Source of the DNA: Bos javanicus
Lineage: Eukaryota > Chordata > Mammalia > Artiodactyla > Bovidae
Direction of reading: 5' to 3'
DNA: 64,000 nucleotides
Assembly (NCBI RefSeq): GCF_032452875.1
Contig: NC_083868.1
Location: 34,142,537-34,206,536 of the forward strand
Shown here piece by piece: positions 1-12,308 of the stretch; position 1 is the first letter of the stretch, and the number at the start of each line of letters is the position of its first letter. A program made the translations under genes and the position numbers. Under the pieces are notes generated by a model that worked only from the letters and a program-made list of their open reading frames with translations, was not told where the DNA came from and searched no databases.

Positions 1-500
1 TCAGACTTTGAAAGAGTCATACCATTCTATGATGGATCTACATTGCTGAAATAGTGTTTTAATTGAGGCTGCTCTGTTCTTGTTTTAAGTTCCTAGGAGA
101 GAGAAATTAATTGGTTTAGCTTATCCTATATTCTTCTACTGTGCTTTAAGGTATAACCAGGGGTGTGTGGCCAGTGAGCCCAGGAATCACAATAATTTAT
201 ATCACTCAATGACATTCAATGACAGGCCCATTCAATAATAGGCCTACTCAATAGGTTCAATATATAGAATCTATGCAGAATTCGTCTTTGTAGCATATTT
301 ATGTGAAAATAATTGCAGCTTGAAGTTGAGAATTAATTAAAAAAAAAAAACACGAATTTCAACATTATTACTTGGATTTTCCTAGTAAGTGCAGTCTCTT
401 TTTAATCCCAAGGAGCTTTTTTTTATAAGTAATTTGGAAATGTTGGTCTAAGTACCAAAAAGTAGAAATAAGAACACACAGTATTTCATTAATGATGGAA
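1..500. other. Unique AT-rich sequence, no gene seen
   Basis: No long open frame and no repeat that I recognise. Short A and T runs are present, including ten As near 341. Stop codons are dense in all frames, as expected for intergenic or intronic DNA. Confidence 0.5.
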
Positions 501-675
501 AAGTGAAAGAGTTAGTCACTCAGTCCTATTCAACTCTTTGCAACTCCATGGACTGTAGCCCACCAGGCTCCTCTGTCCATGGAATTCTCCAGGAAGAATA
601 CTGAAGTGGGTAGCCATTCCCTTCTCCAGGAGATCTTCTTAATCCAGGAATCAAACCTGGGTTTCCTGTATTGAT
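501..675 (-). mobile_element. Bov-tA SINE, old copy
   Basis: Read on the minus strand this is the BovB-derived part of a Bov-tA SINE with a weak remnant of the tRNA-Glu-like head. The plus strand shows the reverse complement of its 3' end (a CACTCAG-type start), then the conserved block ACTGTAGCCCACCAGGCTCC and the CTTCTCCAGGAGATCTTC block. Several substitutions and the loss of the extreme 5' end mark it as an older copy. It is non-coding and depends on a LINE for movement. Confidence 0.85.
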
Positions 676-2130
676 AGTAATGCTAATTAAAATACTATTA
701 AATTATGAATTTGTTGTGGTTAAAAAGTTACTGAGTATGATCTTTTCAATTTATTCACTTGGTTTTCTTCAACTATTTTAGTTATTTCCTATATTTATAA
801 ATACTAATATTTCTCCTGCTCCATGACTCCTCAGGTAACATTTTTCTGCTATTCAAACAAAATAATGCAATTTAGAAATACTTTTTTCCTGAATAAATAT
901 TTTTAATATATTGTTTGCATTGTGTGAGTATTAAGAGTTATAAATTAGAGTACTCTACTTTCCTTAATTTATAATTTTTTAGTCCCAGCAGTCTCTTGTA
1001 AGCAATCCTTGGAAACAGCAGTAGATGAACATTTTGCAGCTCTGTGAAATGTAGGAGGCAGTGTTATTTTAGTACTGGGGTGTGGGTGATTGTAAGAATT
1101 AAGTCTTCTGGTTTTACAACTATTTATATTGAGGCTAGTAGGTGGACTCAAGTAAAAGTGGAAAATGGGGGTGGGGAATGCTGACTGATTGGTGTGCACA
1201 TTCTACAGTACTCACTTTTACACTTTAGAAAGAATGGTTGTAATTTAGAAAGAATGATAGTAGTATGAATATAGATGTTATATATTGTGCTTGGATTTCA
1301 AAACTTTCTTATATGTACAGCCCACCTTGTCTTTTAATGCTGAAAATTGCACGGTATGAGATTGAATGGGCTATTTTCTAAATCATGAATTATTATAAAA
1401 AATATCTTTTAGGAACCAGAACTGTGTTCTCCTATGGAGATGATAATAGATTATTAGTCACGTATTTCTTTGTAACTTAAAATCTTACCTCACAAACATT
1501 TGCAAACATTATAGATGGGTTGGATGCTTGAGGTCTACATGCCTGGTAGTCAGCCACATTTGGATTCTAGTTTCATTATGGATTTGTATGTGATCTTGAA
1601 ACAACCTTGAGAAAATACATAAACCAATCTTGGTTCCAGCTCGTAGGTCTCTTGAGGCCAATGAGTTGTGAGGGGCCACCTGCTTCTATGTCCAGTTGTA
1701 ATGGCAGAAACTCTTTTCAGAGGTTTTCTTTGTGTGTATTTGTGTGTGGTTTGAGATGTTTGAAAATCGATACTGCAACATCGAACAAAATAAAAAGCCA
1801 AACAAAAGTCTGCCAAATGTCATAAGCACTTTCTAACAGGAAATTGAGATCTTAAACACTACTTTCAGACTGAGAGTGACTGTGAATGGGTAAATACCCG
1901 AAGCAGGCCTTTTAGTTACTGAGACATACAGCAGAGACTCTGTATTTAAATGGTAATATTTAGCTTCCCCATTTCCTAGGTGCTGTAACTATGGGGAAGG
2001 TGAAATGCAAAAAGGTTTCTAATATGGAAGCTGTGTCATTATCCTCAGGGCTTTGGGGAAAAGAATACAAGTAATGATGAGAGAATGTAGGATAAAAAGA
2101 GCTCTCTCCCTGCCCTTCTTGGCTCACTTC
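676..2130. other. Unique AT-rich sequence
   Basis: No coding signal. Frames of 70-90 codons near 1000-1200 and 1550-1820 lack any recognisable domain and overlap on opposite strands, so I do not call them. A weak MIR-like resemblance near 1556-1640 (phrase TGTGATCTTG) is too poor to annotate. Confidence 0.4.
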
Positions 2131-2283
2131 TGTTATTTTTTCAGTTGATTTACAATGTTATATTAGTTTCGGATGTACAACATAGTGATTCAGTATTTTT
2201 ATAGATTATCCTTCATTTAAAGTTATAAAATATTGGCTGCTTTCCCTGTACTGTGCAATATATCCTGGTAGCTTACTTATTTA
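2131..2283 (-). mobile_element. L1 (L1MA/MB-type) 3' end, left part
   Basis: On the minus strand this is the 3' terminus of a mammalian L1: the phrase TTGTACATCCGAAACTAATA followed by AACATTGTAAATCAACTG is the diagnostic end of L1MA/MB-type elements. It contains no coding sequence. The element is interrupted at about 2284 by a younger L1 and resumes at about 2483, where the expected next block (TAGCTTATTTAC, then CATAATAG) appears. Confidence 0.8.
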
Positions 2284-2304
2284 CATATATATATATATAT
2301 ATAT
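2284..2304. repeat. (AT)n microsatellite
   Basis: A pure AT run of about 20 bases lying at the 3' end of the inserted young L1 read on the minus strand. It may have grown from that element's A-rich tail. Confidence 0.85.
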
Positions 2305-2482
2305 TTTCTCCATACCTTCTCAAAAACTTTTTATTTAATATATGATTATAGTCAATTAACAATGAAGTAATAGTTTCAGGTGGACAGCAAAGGGACTCAG
2401 CCATACATATACATGTATCCATTCTCCCACAAACTCCCATCCCATTCAGGCTGCCACATAACATCAAGCAGAGTTCCCTATG
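2305..2482 (-). mobile_element. Young ruminant L1 3' end, nested
   Basis: The minus strand matches the 3' UTR of the ruminant L1 lineage, with the recognisable stretch (plus-strand reading) GTTTCAGGTGGACAGCAAAG followed by GACTCAGCCATACATATACA. It is heavily 5' truncated, as is usual for L1. It sits inside an older L1 3' end. Near-duplicates TAGCTTACTTATTTAC (2269-2284) and TAGCTTATTTAC (2483-2494) on either side are the probable target-site duplication. Confidence 0.75.
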
Positions 2483-2520
2483 TAGCTTATTTACCTTACA
2501 CATAATAGTTTGTGTCTCTG
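2483..2520 (-). mobile_element. L1 (L1MA/MB-type) 3' end, right part
   Basis: Continuation of the older L1 found at 2131-2283. The plus-strand block TAGCTTATTTACCTTACA then CATAATAGTTTGTG is what follows in that family once the young insertion is removed. Confidence 0.6.
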
Positions 2521-3376
2521 CCTCACTTCTTTTTATGTTGAGTGTGAGCTCTCATGGTGTGAGATTTTTATAAAGATCTGAAAAGGCTATTTCACGTGCA
2601 GAGCTGCCACTGAGTCCACGTGACCAAGAGTAGCATGGAGCTAGCATGAAAACCAATTCTTGTGCCCCAGCACTGGCTGCTACTTGAACTGATGTCTTTG
2701 CCTCCTTTTGTATACTGATTGGTTTTCTAGCAAATAAAAATGCACATTTCTATTTTGTTTATTACCTCCTTACTTGTTCTAATAGTGGTTTGAACTTCTT
2801 TGGGGGGTTCTCATTATAGTAGCCTGTGTTGTCTACAAATAACTGCTTCTGACTTTTCAGTAGCTACAGCTCTACTTTTGTTTCCTGCCTTAGCATATCA
2901 GATATAGTATGCATCCTTTTAAAATTAGGGAAATAAGAGAAAAAAAATATCAGTACTTTATGTACAACTGTGGGAAGGGAGGCTTTGAGTAAGAAAGGTA
3001 AAAGAAGAATGAAAATGATTTTTGCAGCCAAGGTGTAATATGATGATGACCTGAAACAAAAAGAGAGCTAAGGTAATAGAGAGAAAGAATATATTTGAAA
3101 GGTATTCAAGCAAGGAATTGACTAGGCTTGGTCAACCAAAAATTAATTTCTAGTCTTTCAAACCAGGAGCAAAGGAGTCTAATTTTGAGTAGTCACATGA
3201 TTGATTATATTACTAATCTACCACCATCTATTTATGTCAGAGGAGGTGTGACAGAGAAAATTAATTTTAATTCTCAGTTTCTAAGGGATACTAAGATCGT
3301 CAATTCAAAATAAATTAATAGACATCCATTTAATATGTCTTTACAATTTGACCCTATAGGCACCTTAAGTGTAATT
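2521..3376. other. Unique sequence, no gene seen
   Basis: No open frame with recognisable content and no repeat I can name. A 61-codon frame at 3128-3313 has no domain and no coding bias. Confidence 0.4.
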
Positions 3377-4520
3377 AAGATTCATCCATTTATTCAATAA
3401 CACATACTGAGCTACTTTTTGCCAGAAGTTGTTCTAGGCTTTTTGAATATAGTAGAGAACAAAACGGGCAAAACTCTGCCCTTGTGTAACTTACATTCAA
3501 GTGGGAGAAAAATGACAATAAGTAAAAGAAGTAAGTACATATGTAGTTTGTCCAAGGGTGATGTATTCTACATTTTATTCTAAAGAATAAAATTTAAGAA
3601 AAGGGAGCAATGAAGTGCCATTTTAAATAAGGTATGAGGGAATGCCTCATTAAGGAAGTGACATCGGAGTAAACACCCAAGACAGAGTAAAGATCTAGAC
3701 GTGCCAACACTTCTGGGGACAGAGAGTAATGCAGAGGAGCATCTAGAATGGGTGTTCTCTGGATATATTTGAAGAAGATCTCAGCCAGAGTGTGCAGATC
3801 AGAGTGAACATGTAGAATAGAAGAAATGAGGGCAGAAAGATAAGGATATAGGAAGTGTGAGCAAGTGAGGGCATTGAAGGATGGCTTTATCTCTGATTAA
3901 AATGAGAAACCATTGAAGGTTGTTGAACAGAGCTAGAAGGTATGAGGTGAGCATACGAACATTTTAATAGTATCACTCTAGCTATTATGGGGAATATAGA
4001 CTATGGCGATAAGGGATGGGATGAGAAGCAGAGAGACCAGTTAGGAAACTATTGCAAATAAACCAGGTAAAAGATAAAGTTGATTTAAACTGAAGAGATA
4101 AAAATGAATATGATGAGAATAAGCGGAATTCTCTGTGTACTTTTAAAGTATTTTGACTAGCGAGTGGCCAGAATGTGGGGTAGAAGAGTGAAAGAGAATT
4201 CACCTATGACTTCAAGGGTTTTGATTTGAACACATGGGATAATTTGAAAAGGAGATGGGCAGGATTGCAAGGAATAGGGGTAATGACTATATTGAGATAG
4301 GTTCTGATTTGGCCCTGTTACATTTGAGCTTATTACACATACAAGAGTAGTTATATAGTAAGCAGTTGGGCATATGAGTTTAGAGTCCAGTGACTGATTC
4401 AAGTTGAAGATCTTAAACACTGAATATGTATATGTCATCAGAATGGATGGTTTACCAAGAGAGTCTAGGCAAGAGTAGTCCAAGAAATGAACACGGGAAT
4501 CCGCCACTAACAACAGGTTA
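3377..4520 (-). mobile_element. L2 LINE relic, about 1.1 kb
   Basis: The minus strand is the 3' part of an ancient L2 (CR1-clade LINE). At the left is the reverse complement of the L2 terminus (CATCCATTTATTCAATAACA, then the block ending in GAACAAAACGG). At 4036-4066 lies the segment GACCAGTTAGGAAACTATTG, which in intact L2 encodes the reverse-transcriptase region around LDYCNSLL. Further right is a GCAGTTGGGCATATGAG block. Divergence is high and stops occur in every frame, including within the 125-codon minus frame at 4157-4534. The element predates placental mammal radiation and is dead. Confidence 0.8.
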
Positions 4521-5420
4521 AGGAGGTGAGACAAAAAAAAGCATTTGAATCATTAATTTAAATATATATGTATATGTATATTTTAAGTTTACAAAAAAAC
4601 TTTCCCTATATTATGGCATTTGGCCTATGGAATGATTCTGAAAAGCACGTAGTGATAGGACAGAAATTTGATTAACATTTAATGGTTGCAAACATTCCAA
4701 CTTTCATTTACTTCCTTTCATGATTATTTACATTATATACATGCCCAGAAAATAAAATGATGCTATTGTGGTTCTCTGCATATGTCTTGTTTCCATGTTT
4801 CTTCACACTTACAAGTGTCTTAGGTGAGGTTCTTTATCCTAAGTGTGCCCTTCCCTGTTTTATTCACCCTCAAAATCTTGTACTGTATAGCCAGGAAAGA
4901 AAGCTTTGTCCTGTTTCCCGGGGAGACAGACATCAGTGACGCTGATAGAGAAATGGCATCTACCAGAAGACCCTGGACATCCTCGAATGCTTCTAAGAAC
5001 ACCTGCAATTTATTATGGGATTGAACCATCTACTTCTTACTCTCTGGTTAGCTTAAGTTTCCTCTTATCACTGAAAAAAAAAAAAAAAAAAACAGTGAGA
5101 ACAAGAACAACCATAGCAAAGCAAAACATTCCCTCAATACGAATCTTCCCTCAGCCTAATCCAGTTTTCCTATAGGAAGTAGAAAGAAGGGGAGCTGTTT
5201 ATTTTTGTTGCATATGGAAGGAGTTAGAATATGCTTCCTGAAACTGTCAGAGCAAGGTTTCAGGTGCAGAGCTGGACCACAAGAAATGAACCTCTGATTT
5301 ATCAGAAATAAACATTTATCATAAACTGAGGGGCTGCTTGCTATTGCCCAAACTAATAGTGGATTTTTTGTTTGTTTTTCCTTCTATTAGTAGAATGTAG
5401 CACATATCACTATGCATACG
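4521..5420. other. Unique sequence with an A19 run
   Basis: Contains 19 consecutive As at 5074-5092 with no recognisable retrocopy to its left. Overlapping short frames between 4757 and 5175 on both strands show no domain. No gene is supported. Confidence 0.4.
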
Positions 5421-5639
5421 TGCATTGGTTGCTCAGTTGCTCAGTCGTGTCCAACTCTTTGCAACCCATGGACTGTAGCCTGCCAAGCTCCTCTGTCTAT
5501 GGCGGTCTCCAGGCAAAAATACTGGAGTGGGTTTGCCATGCCTTCCTCCAGGGGATCTTCCTAGGGACCCAGGGATCAAACCTGTGTCTCTTGCATTGGC
5601 AGGCAAGTTCTTTACCACTGTGCCACCTTGGAAGTCCCA
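5421..5639 (-). mobile_element. Bov-tA SINE
   Basis: A near full-length minus-strand copy. The plus strand starts with GCTCAGTCGTGTCCAACTC, continues with GGACTGTAGCCTGCCAAGC and ends with the complement of the tRNA-Glu-like head (TTCTTTACCACTGTGCCACC, then TTGGAAGTCCC). Peptides that can be translated from either strand here are SINE artefacts. Confidence 0.92.
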
Positions 5640-6869
5640 TGCATCACTGTACCATAACTTAAAATTATCTTTGGAATAACCATAAAATGTATATTAAAAC
5701 AATAAAATCTATAGCTTTTTTTTTAAAAAAAAAGAAATGAACCTCTGTCCTGGAGCCCCATCAGTACTTCTGAGTCCTCTGTGGTGAGGGCCTTTTATTT
5801 TCCCTAAATCAAGCACAAGTCATACTTTTGTAAAGCACAGTAAAAATAGCTTATTATAAAGTAAAAAAGTAAAGCATACAAAATGAAAGTTCTGACTTTT
5901 TATTGTTATGTCTTATAAACATGGCATACAAAAAGAGAACAGAATTACAAAGTTGTATGTATGCGTTGAGTAATGGGGTATTAGGGCAGAGAATTATTAT
6001 AATGTTTTAAATTTCCTTTGTAACTCTGTAATCAGTGCAAAACAAAAAGTAATAAAATAAACAGTAATTGTCCATGTTATCAACCTGTATGCACACTTTG
6101 ATTGAACATCATATATATCAAGTATTTATTTTACTGTGACATATGCTTCTTTCTTATTAATTTATCTAAACTCCTTGGATTGGTTTTAGAATTTTTTTTA
6201 GGGAATAATGCATAGTCTAAACTACTTCCAAGCTTTATATTATCAGAGCTATATATTATCAGCTTTATATTAGTCAGAGTAGAGAAATGAATCTCACAAG
6301 AGCATGTTGGCAGGAGTGGAAGAAGAGATTTTGAAGCAATTTCAGTGATCTTAAACCAAAATGAGGCAAATTTTGCTGTATTTTCAAAATTCATTTTCAT
6401 TTCTTTATTAGTGGCCAGTTCCAGGATTTAGCCTGTAAAGTTATAGTTAAATACATTTTTTTATAAAATATATGTCTTTAGGATCTATGAATATATTCCA
6501 TCTTTTTGATGGAATGTATCATACAATTTAAAGTATTATATCAGTATTGTAGAAGAGTCTATGATAACTTTTTGTCAATGAGTAATATCAAGATTATTAT
6601 CATATTTTACTGACAAATGTGCTAAGTTTATGAACTATATGATACATAATTATATAAAATATGTTCTTTTAAGCTTTGGGCTTTTACTTTGTCCTTTGAC
6701 TTTACCTGCCATTACAAAACATATTGCATTTCTTCCTTGTAAGGACTGTTAAGATTATCAAAACACCAAACATATCAGACAAATAAAGTAGGATGGCTGT
6801 CTAGCTCACACATATAATATTTAGAAATGGGCTGATTTCTTATCTGGCAGAAACAAGAGTTTTTGTGTT
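5640..6869. other. Unique AT-rich sequence
   Basis: No coding signal or known repeat. A small imperfect tandem duplication of an AGCTTTATATTATCAG-type unit lies at about 6230-6278. Confidence 0.4.
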
Positions 6870-7275
6870 GTTCAAACATTCTCGACAGAAGTTCTCACAT
6901 CTAAAAACTTTTGTGCCTCAGGGCGCAGTAGAGATGTATAATCAACTTCTATCTTGTCTAATACAGAGGATAACTTTTCATTTAATGCATTAGCTTTAAC
7001 ATAATTCACAAATTTTTACCACATTACTAAGAGTGCTGGTATTCAGCTGATTTTTCTTTTACTGTGTAGCAAGACTTTTTTTGATGACAGAAGAAATACA
7101 TTAGTTCATGGTCTGCATTTGCTCTATAATCACAGTGTTTCAAAATGTTTCCCTGCCTTTGTAGCTGCCAGTCTTTTTCTACAGAAAACTTGAGCCACAG
7201 AACAAATTTGTTGACAACGATCACACACTCGGAGGTCATGGCAATGTCAAATTGCTGTAAAAGTTTCTAAGCATT
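6870..7275 (-). pseudogene. Protein-like decayed sequence, unrecognised
   Basis: The minus strand holds a 70-codon frame at 7027-7239 with unusually protein-like content (for example VIVVNKFVLWLKFSVEKDWQ), and the block is open a little further upstream. Just downstream, in another minus frame from about 7015 to 6880, a second block reads KFVNYVKANALNEKLSSVLD before a stop. A frameshift between two protein-like blocks suggests a dead coding sequence: a retrocopy, or a transposase-type relic, since the second block faintly resembles hAT-transposase context. I do not recognise the parent. AT-rich DNA can give such frames by chance, so the call is weak. Confidence 0.3.
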
Positions 7276-7359
7276 TATTCTGAACTTCTGTAGTTATCTC
7301 TATGCTGGTAAGTAATAAACAGTTTGTAACTGGCACTTTGGAAATCACTGTTGTGTATG

Positions 7360-7465
7360 AGATGGAGATAACAGTTACTTTGCAGAGGTGTGGTTAAGAT
7401 TACCAATCATCTTGGAATAGTGCCTATCAAGTAGTAGGCATTTGATTCAAAAGAACTATTAAATC
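7360..7465 (+). mobile_element. MIR SINE 3' part
   Basis: Plus-strand match to the 3' half of the ancient MIR element: a GTGTGGTTAAGATTA block followed by GGAATAGTGCCTATCAAG and TAGTAGGCATTTGATTC, the decayed form of the conserved MIR/L2 tail. Confidence 0.6.
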
Positions 7466-7910
7466 ACAAAATAAATAAATAAATAAATCACATTATACCA
7501 TATACTCTATTTTAAACACATCTAAAGTTGCAAAAAAGTCTATCTGAACTTAAAAATGTGGACAGTCTTACAGAGAAATGTATTTGTCTATCTATACCTA
7601 TGTATCTATATGTAGATATATAAAGATATAGGTAAAATATTGAGTGTCTCCTGTAAGAAAAATGAACAGACTACTAGAGAATGGTGACAGCATATGCAGA
7701 ATGATTACATCAAATTCGAAGGATCAGAAGAAACTCAAAACAGAAGATGGATTTTGAGATTGGCTTAAAAAGGTGGCAGAGCAAGCTGCTGCAATTTAAG
7801 CCAAAGCTTTCTATGAGTTTTGCTGTTATCCTCCTTTCCTGCCACGTTCTTCTCCATATAGCAGATACTGGGGAAATCACGGGTGCTCTATCTTATCTGA
7901 GAGGGTTTGA
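7466..7910. other. Unique sequence with short (AAAT)n
   Basis: Holds a short AAATAAAT repeat at about 7468-7490. A 62-codon plus frame at 7747-7935 runs into the next SINE and has no domain. No gene is supported. Confidence 0.4.
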
Positions 7911-8107
7911 AAAGTCCCTGGTGGCTCGGTGGTAGAGTCTGCCTGACAGTGCAGGAGATGCGGGTTCAGTCCCTGGGCCAAGAAGATAACCTGGGGAAGG
8001 AAATGGCAACCCACTCTAGTATTCTTGCCTGGAAAGTGGCATGGACAGAGGAGCCTGACGGGCTACAGTCCCTGGGGTTTCAAAAGAGTTGGACATGACT
8101 TAGCAAA
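7911..8107 (+). mobile_element. Bov-tA SINE
   Basis: Full-length plus-strand copy. It begins with the tRNA-Glu-like head (GTCCCTGGTGGCTCGGTGGT, with an intact-looking B box near GGTTCAGTCCCTGGG), continues with CCCACTCTAGTATTCTTGCC and ends at GTTGGACATGACTTAGC. About a dozen differences from the common sequence mark moderate age. Confidence 0.93.
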
Positions 8108-8149
8108 AAACTGAAGTCTAAACTATAAAGTACTCATATTGGAGATATT

Positions 8150-8290
8150 GTTATGTGCATTTTACATACAAAGATACTGAAGCAGAGACAAGTTCAATCA
8201 CTTGCTTAAATGTGCTATGTAGGCAGTGACACAAGTACACAATTCTTGGCAGTGTGACCTCACTTACAGCCTGTGTGGCCCAGCACATTC
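8150..8290 (-). mobile_element. MIR SINE
   Basis: The plus strand shows the reverse complement of a MIR core: TTTTACATACAAAGATACTG, then GCAGAGACAAGTTCAATCAC, then the decayed form of the GTCACACAGC block. Strongly diverged. Confidence 0.65.
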
Positions 8291-11200
8291 CCCAGAGCGT
8301 GCTCTCTCCTGGGACTGGAGAAAGGAAAGGTTTGAGCCAATTTACACAGGGAAAATAATGGGCAAGGGTTTGTTCCAACACAACTCAAGGTGAGTTCATG
8401 GTACACAAGGTAAGCTGTGAAAGATGGCTGAGGGAAGGAGGTATAACTGTCCTAGTGCTGGGAGGGTCAAGCTGGCACTGCCATATGTGAGGAAGCAGGG
8501 CAACAAATGAAGAGCTAAGAATAAAAGCAGGATGCAGTCTCATTTCATTCCTTGGTTAGGTCTAAAAAGTACATGAAAGTAAAAATCAATTTTAAGTTTA
8601 AATTGTTTGAAGTCATGAAACACCTGAAATCATCCCTGAATGTGAGAAGAAAGACTATATGAGGAAGGAGCAGCTCTGAATCCCTCATATCACACTTCCA
8701 CTTTGGGTTATTGGCTTGCTGAGTGGAGTGGCAGCCCTTCATATTTGGAGCAAGGCCAAGTAACTCAACTGAGAAGAAGTAAAGACCCAAACCACCCAAA
8801 TCAGAGAGCAGAAAAAGAAAAGAAAAAGAACTATGAGGAGCACTGAGAACTTTGAATTTATGTTGGCAATAAGCTGGTCAAGTGTATGATTTAGAGGGAG
8901 TTGAGGGTAAGAGTCAAAATAACCAATGATAACTCAGGTCTCAAACTTCTGTGTATGAGATGCTCTAAATAGGAATAAAGACTTTAGAAGAAGATGAATG
9001 CAAGGATAAAGAGTTAAATCGATGAAAACAGAGAAAATAATGTTTTTGAAAACCTTTTAAAAGAAAGAGTAATTTGTATTGAAAATTATGATTTGCATAC
9101 ATGAATGAATTATTGTATAGACTGAAGTATGCTTGGTTTGAGTGTTTAACAATGGAAAACTAATAAGCATTTAAAGTGAAATTACCTTGAGAATATGTGG
9201 TAAAATCACAGCAGAAAACACATGGCATCATCAAAATGTTCGAACTAATAGGGTTTAATAATTAAAGTACCATTACAAAGGTGTGAGAAGGCTTAAGAGA
9301 ATCAACAAAAGGCCAATGACTCAGGGACCAACCATGTGAGAAGCTACCTCTAAACCCGAAAGGGCATGTGATGTAAACTGTAACCAAAATTGCAGCCATT
9401 TACAGAGCCAAAAGAAATACCCTCCCTTGCCCTTCTTCACCCCTGGCATCTCCTGCCATTGCCTTTCTTTGGGTGAACTTACCTGTAAGCCTGAGGACAG
9501 AGGCTGAGGACTGGGTATTTGAGGAAGCACATTCCAGAGGGGTCAGTTGCTCAGGCCATGTAGAGTACAGAAGATAAAACTGGCGAAATCAGACATAACC
9601 ACAATAAGTAGCAAAATTATTCACTGAGTAATCTTAAAAAGGACTATCTGTTGGATTTGGAATATATATTTTATTAATGTTTACTAAGTGAACTTTATCT
9701 TTTTTAAAGTCACTTTCGCAATTACTTTGAAGTATGGTCAGGTATTAAAGCTTATGTTCAATGCTGTAAATGCCTTTTAGGTGTTTTCTTTACTGGTGAG
9801 AAAAGTGAACTATATGTAAATGATTTAGAGTATTAGTTATTTTAATTAATAAATGTTGTGTTTCACAATCCAAGTCATAAATCTTTGGAAGTAAAATAAT
9901 AAAGCTAAGAGATTAGTTTTGTAATTGTATCAAGACAGTATAATTACTGACCTTTTGTATTATCACATACTTTAATAGAAAATCAGTATAATTAAAAAAA
10001 AAAAAAACCCTCATTCTGATATGACTCATTTATTATAAAGTTTCCAAGTATAGTATCAATCATTTGGAACAATATACAGTACTAGTGAGTTAATCATGGC
10101 ATATGTATAAATATTAGCAAGTCTAACTCTTAATATTTTGTGTAAAGTAGTCCCCATACTATTTTATGAACAGATGTAGGCTTACTCATTAACTTGCACT
10201 TACTTCTGTTAAAATAATGACAAATCGCATGTTCATAGTTGAATCATTAAAATAACAATAACAAAATTAAAGGCTTTCTTGATTGTAGGTTTTATTATAG
10301 TATTTTTTCCAAATATTTTTCATATCACTTATATTTCATGATTGGCATATATGCATATAGTAGGGATTGTTTAAATAAGCAGAAATTGTTAAGGAAAGTG
10401 TGAAATACTTCCTTTCTGTTAATTGCAAGATGAAAAAAAATACCCCTACAGGTACCAAATGAGAGTAGAGAAATGAGGGATAGGCTGCAGAGAAGAATAA
10501 ACACTTCTCTTTCGATTAAGGGGAATTTCTGGAAGATTTACAATGATATTGGCTCATTGATTACTCAGATGGCAGAAAGATACTCTCAGTGTGTGCTCCT
10601 TTATCCAAATGAAAAAGGCTATTAACCCACTTCAAAATGTATATTGGAAGTTTTATTTTTTTTGAAGGGAGAGCTCTGTTTAACCCATTTGGAGAATTGT
10701 ACCTCTATTTGAAAATGAGCTGCCACTTTTAAAGAAGCATCACTACAATTACACATCGTGGAAGTGTGAATTGAGATAGTGTTGTTAAATTCCGATTGCA
10801 AGAAAAATGTAGTCAGTAATCATTGAGTTCTTTATGTTCCAGAGATTTTGCAGACTAATTTCACTAAGTTATCCCAATTGACCCCAAAATGGAAGATCAC
10901 ATAAGCAGGCTAGAAAATGCTTCAAGGATTCTGAAAAGCACCACTAATACTGCCTTTTCCAATGACCTTAAAGTGAGATTATTAAGGAAATCACAGCAGG
11001 TTTCACTGAAATCATTCTCTTTCTTGAATAAAATTGAACATTTAAGTAAATTAATAATCATTTTTGATAACATAATATGAAAATATATGACCATGAAATC
11101 TTGATAGCCCTCCAGTAGTGCTTGTGGAAATTTCAATCTCTTACAAATGTTATAGTGGCTGGTAACTCAGTAGAAAATTATAATGGCTGTCTAAATTCTA

Positions 11201-11953
11201 GTGCATTTCATTTCTAGAACATTTCATAAAATATGCATTTGTATTACTTTTCCAGGTGGCTATTAATAATGTATATATACTACATTGGGCAGTGGGCTAT
11301 GTAGATTCATAGAAAAATATTTTATCTAGTATAAAAAACTTTTACAAGAAAATTATAAACTTTAGAAATTCAAGTGAGTCTCAGTAAACTGGACACTTGG
11401 GAGATGATTTTATTTATAGAAAGCTTAATTATTTTCAACCCATTTTATCACTTTAGAAATTCACTTGTTTTATTATATAGGAGTTATTCCAGATGCTACT
11501 AAAGGGACAATTGATTAGGGAGGATCACTTGAAATGTTTTACTTTATTAAGAAAACAAAAGACTGAAAATAGAGTTGCTATGACTGTCAAAGATTTTGTA
11601 AAGGCAAAATATCATGGATTAGTACTGATTTACATTTTTGCATTTGACTCATAAAATAAGAAATTTTTACTATATTCTCACAAAGCTTTTAATATTCACA
11701 AATGTACTACTTGTCCTTAAGAATCATAAATCTAAGAAAAACAGGCTAAACAAACAGTATCTTATATGCCAATCAAAGATTTCCATGGGACTTTTAATTG
11801 GTTAAAGTTTTTAATTAAATGGCCTTGAGAAAATTGGCTATCACACAGAAAAAAAATATACAGGTTAAAAATCATCAATTAATGAGATGAATTGGGATAT
11901 ACCTAAACAGAAAAATGCACTTTCTACCTCTTAATCACATTTATTTCATATTG
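8291..11953. other. Long unique AT-rich stretch
   Basis: About 3.7 kb without a recognisable gene or repeat. Frames at 8545-8799 (minus), 9321-9530 (minus) and 10889-11136 (both strands) have no domain, and those on opposite strands overlap. A run of 13 As lies near 9994. Confidence 0.45.
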
Positions 11954-12158
11954 TGGTTTTAGCTCAGATGGTAAAGAATCTGCCTACAGTGTAGGAGACC
12001 TGGCTTTGATTCCTGGGTTAGAAAGATCCCTTGGAGAAGGAAATGACAACCCATTCCAGTATTCTTGCCTAGAGAATCCCATGGACAGAAGAGACTGGTG
12101 GGCTACAGTCAGTGGAGTCACAAAGAGTTGGACAGGACTGAGCAACTAACACTTTTAC
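11954..12158 (+). mobile_element. Bov-tA SINE
   Basis: Plus-strand copy with the head TTTTAGCTCAGATGGTAAAG, the block CCCATTCCAGTATTCTTGCC and the end GACAGGACTGAGCAACTAAC. The first few bases of the head are missing or changed. Confidence 0.93.
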
Positions 12159-12308
12159 TTTTCACGTTCTTTTCCAATTCACTCTGTGTTCATCAACTAT
12201 TTTTCTGGAAATAATGATATAATTTTTTTCTCATTAGTGCTTACTCCTTTTTTGGTCCTCTAATTCACATCCTGAGTTTGGCTTGTAATTACAGTCCCTG
12301 AGGCAATA

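Noticed and set aside
4157..4534. 125-codon minus-strand frame
   Set aside because: Lies inside an L2 relic; it does not keep the L2 RT reading frame and has no other domain.
5433..5618. Peptide reading MVKNLPANARDTGLIPG
   Set aside because: A well-known translation artefact of Bov-tA SINEs; equivalent peptides appear at 12323-12529, 24195-24422, 30648-30854 and 36715-36900.
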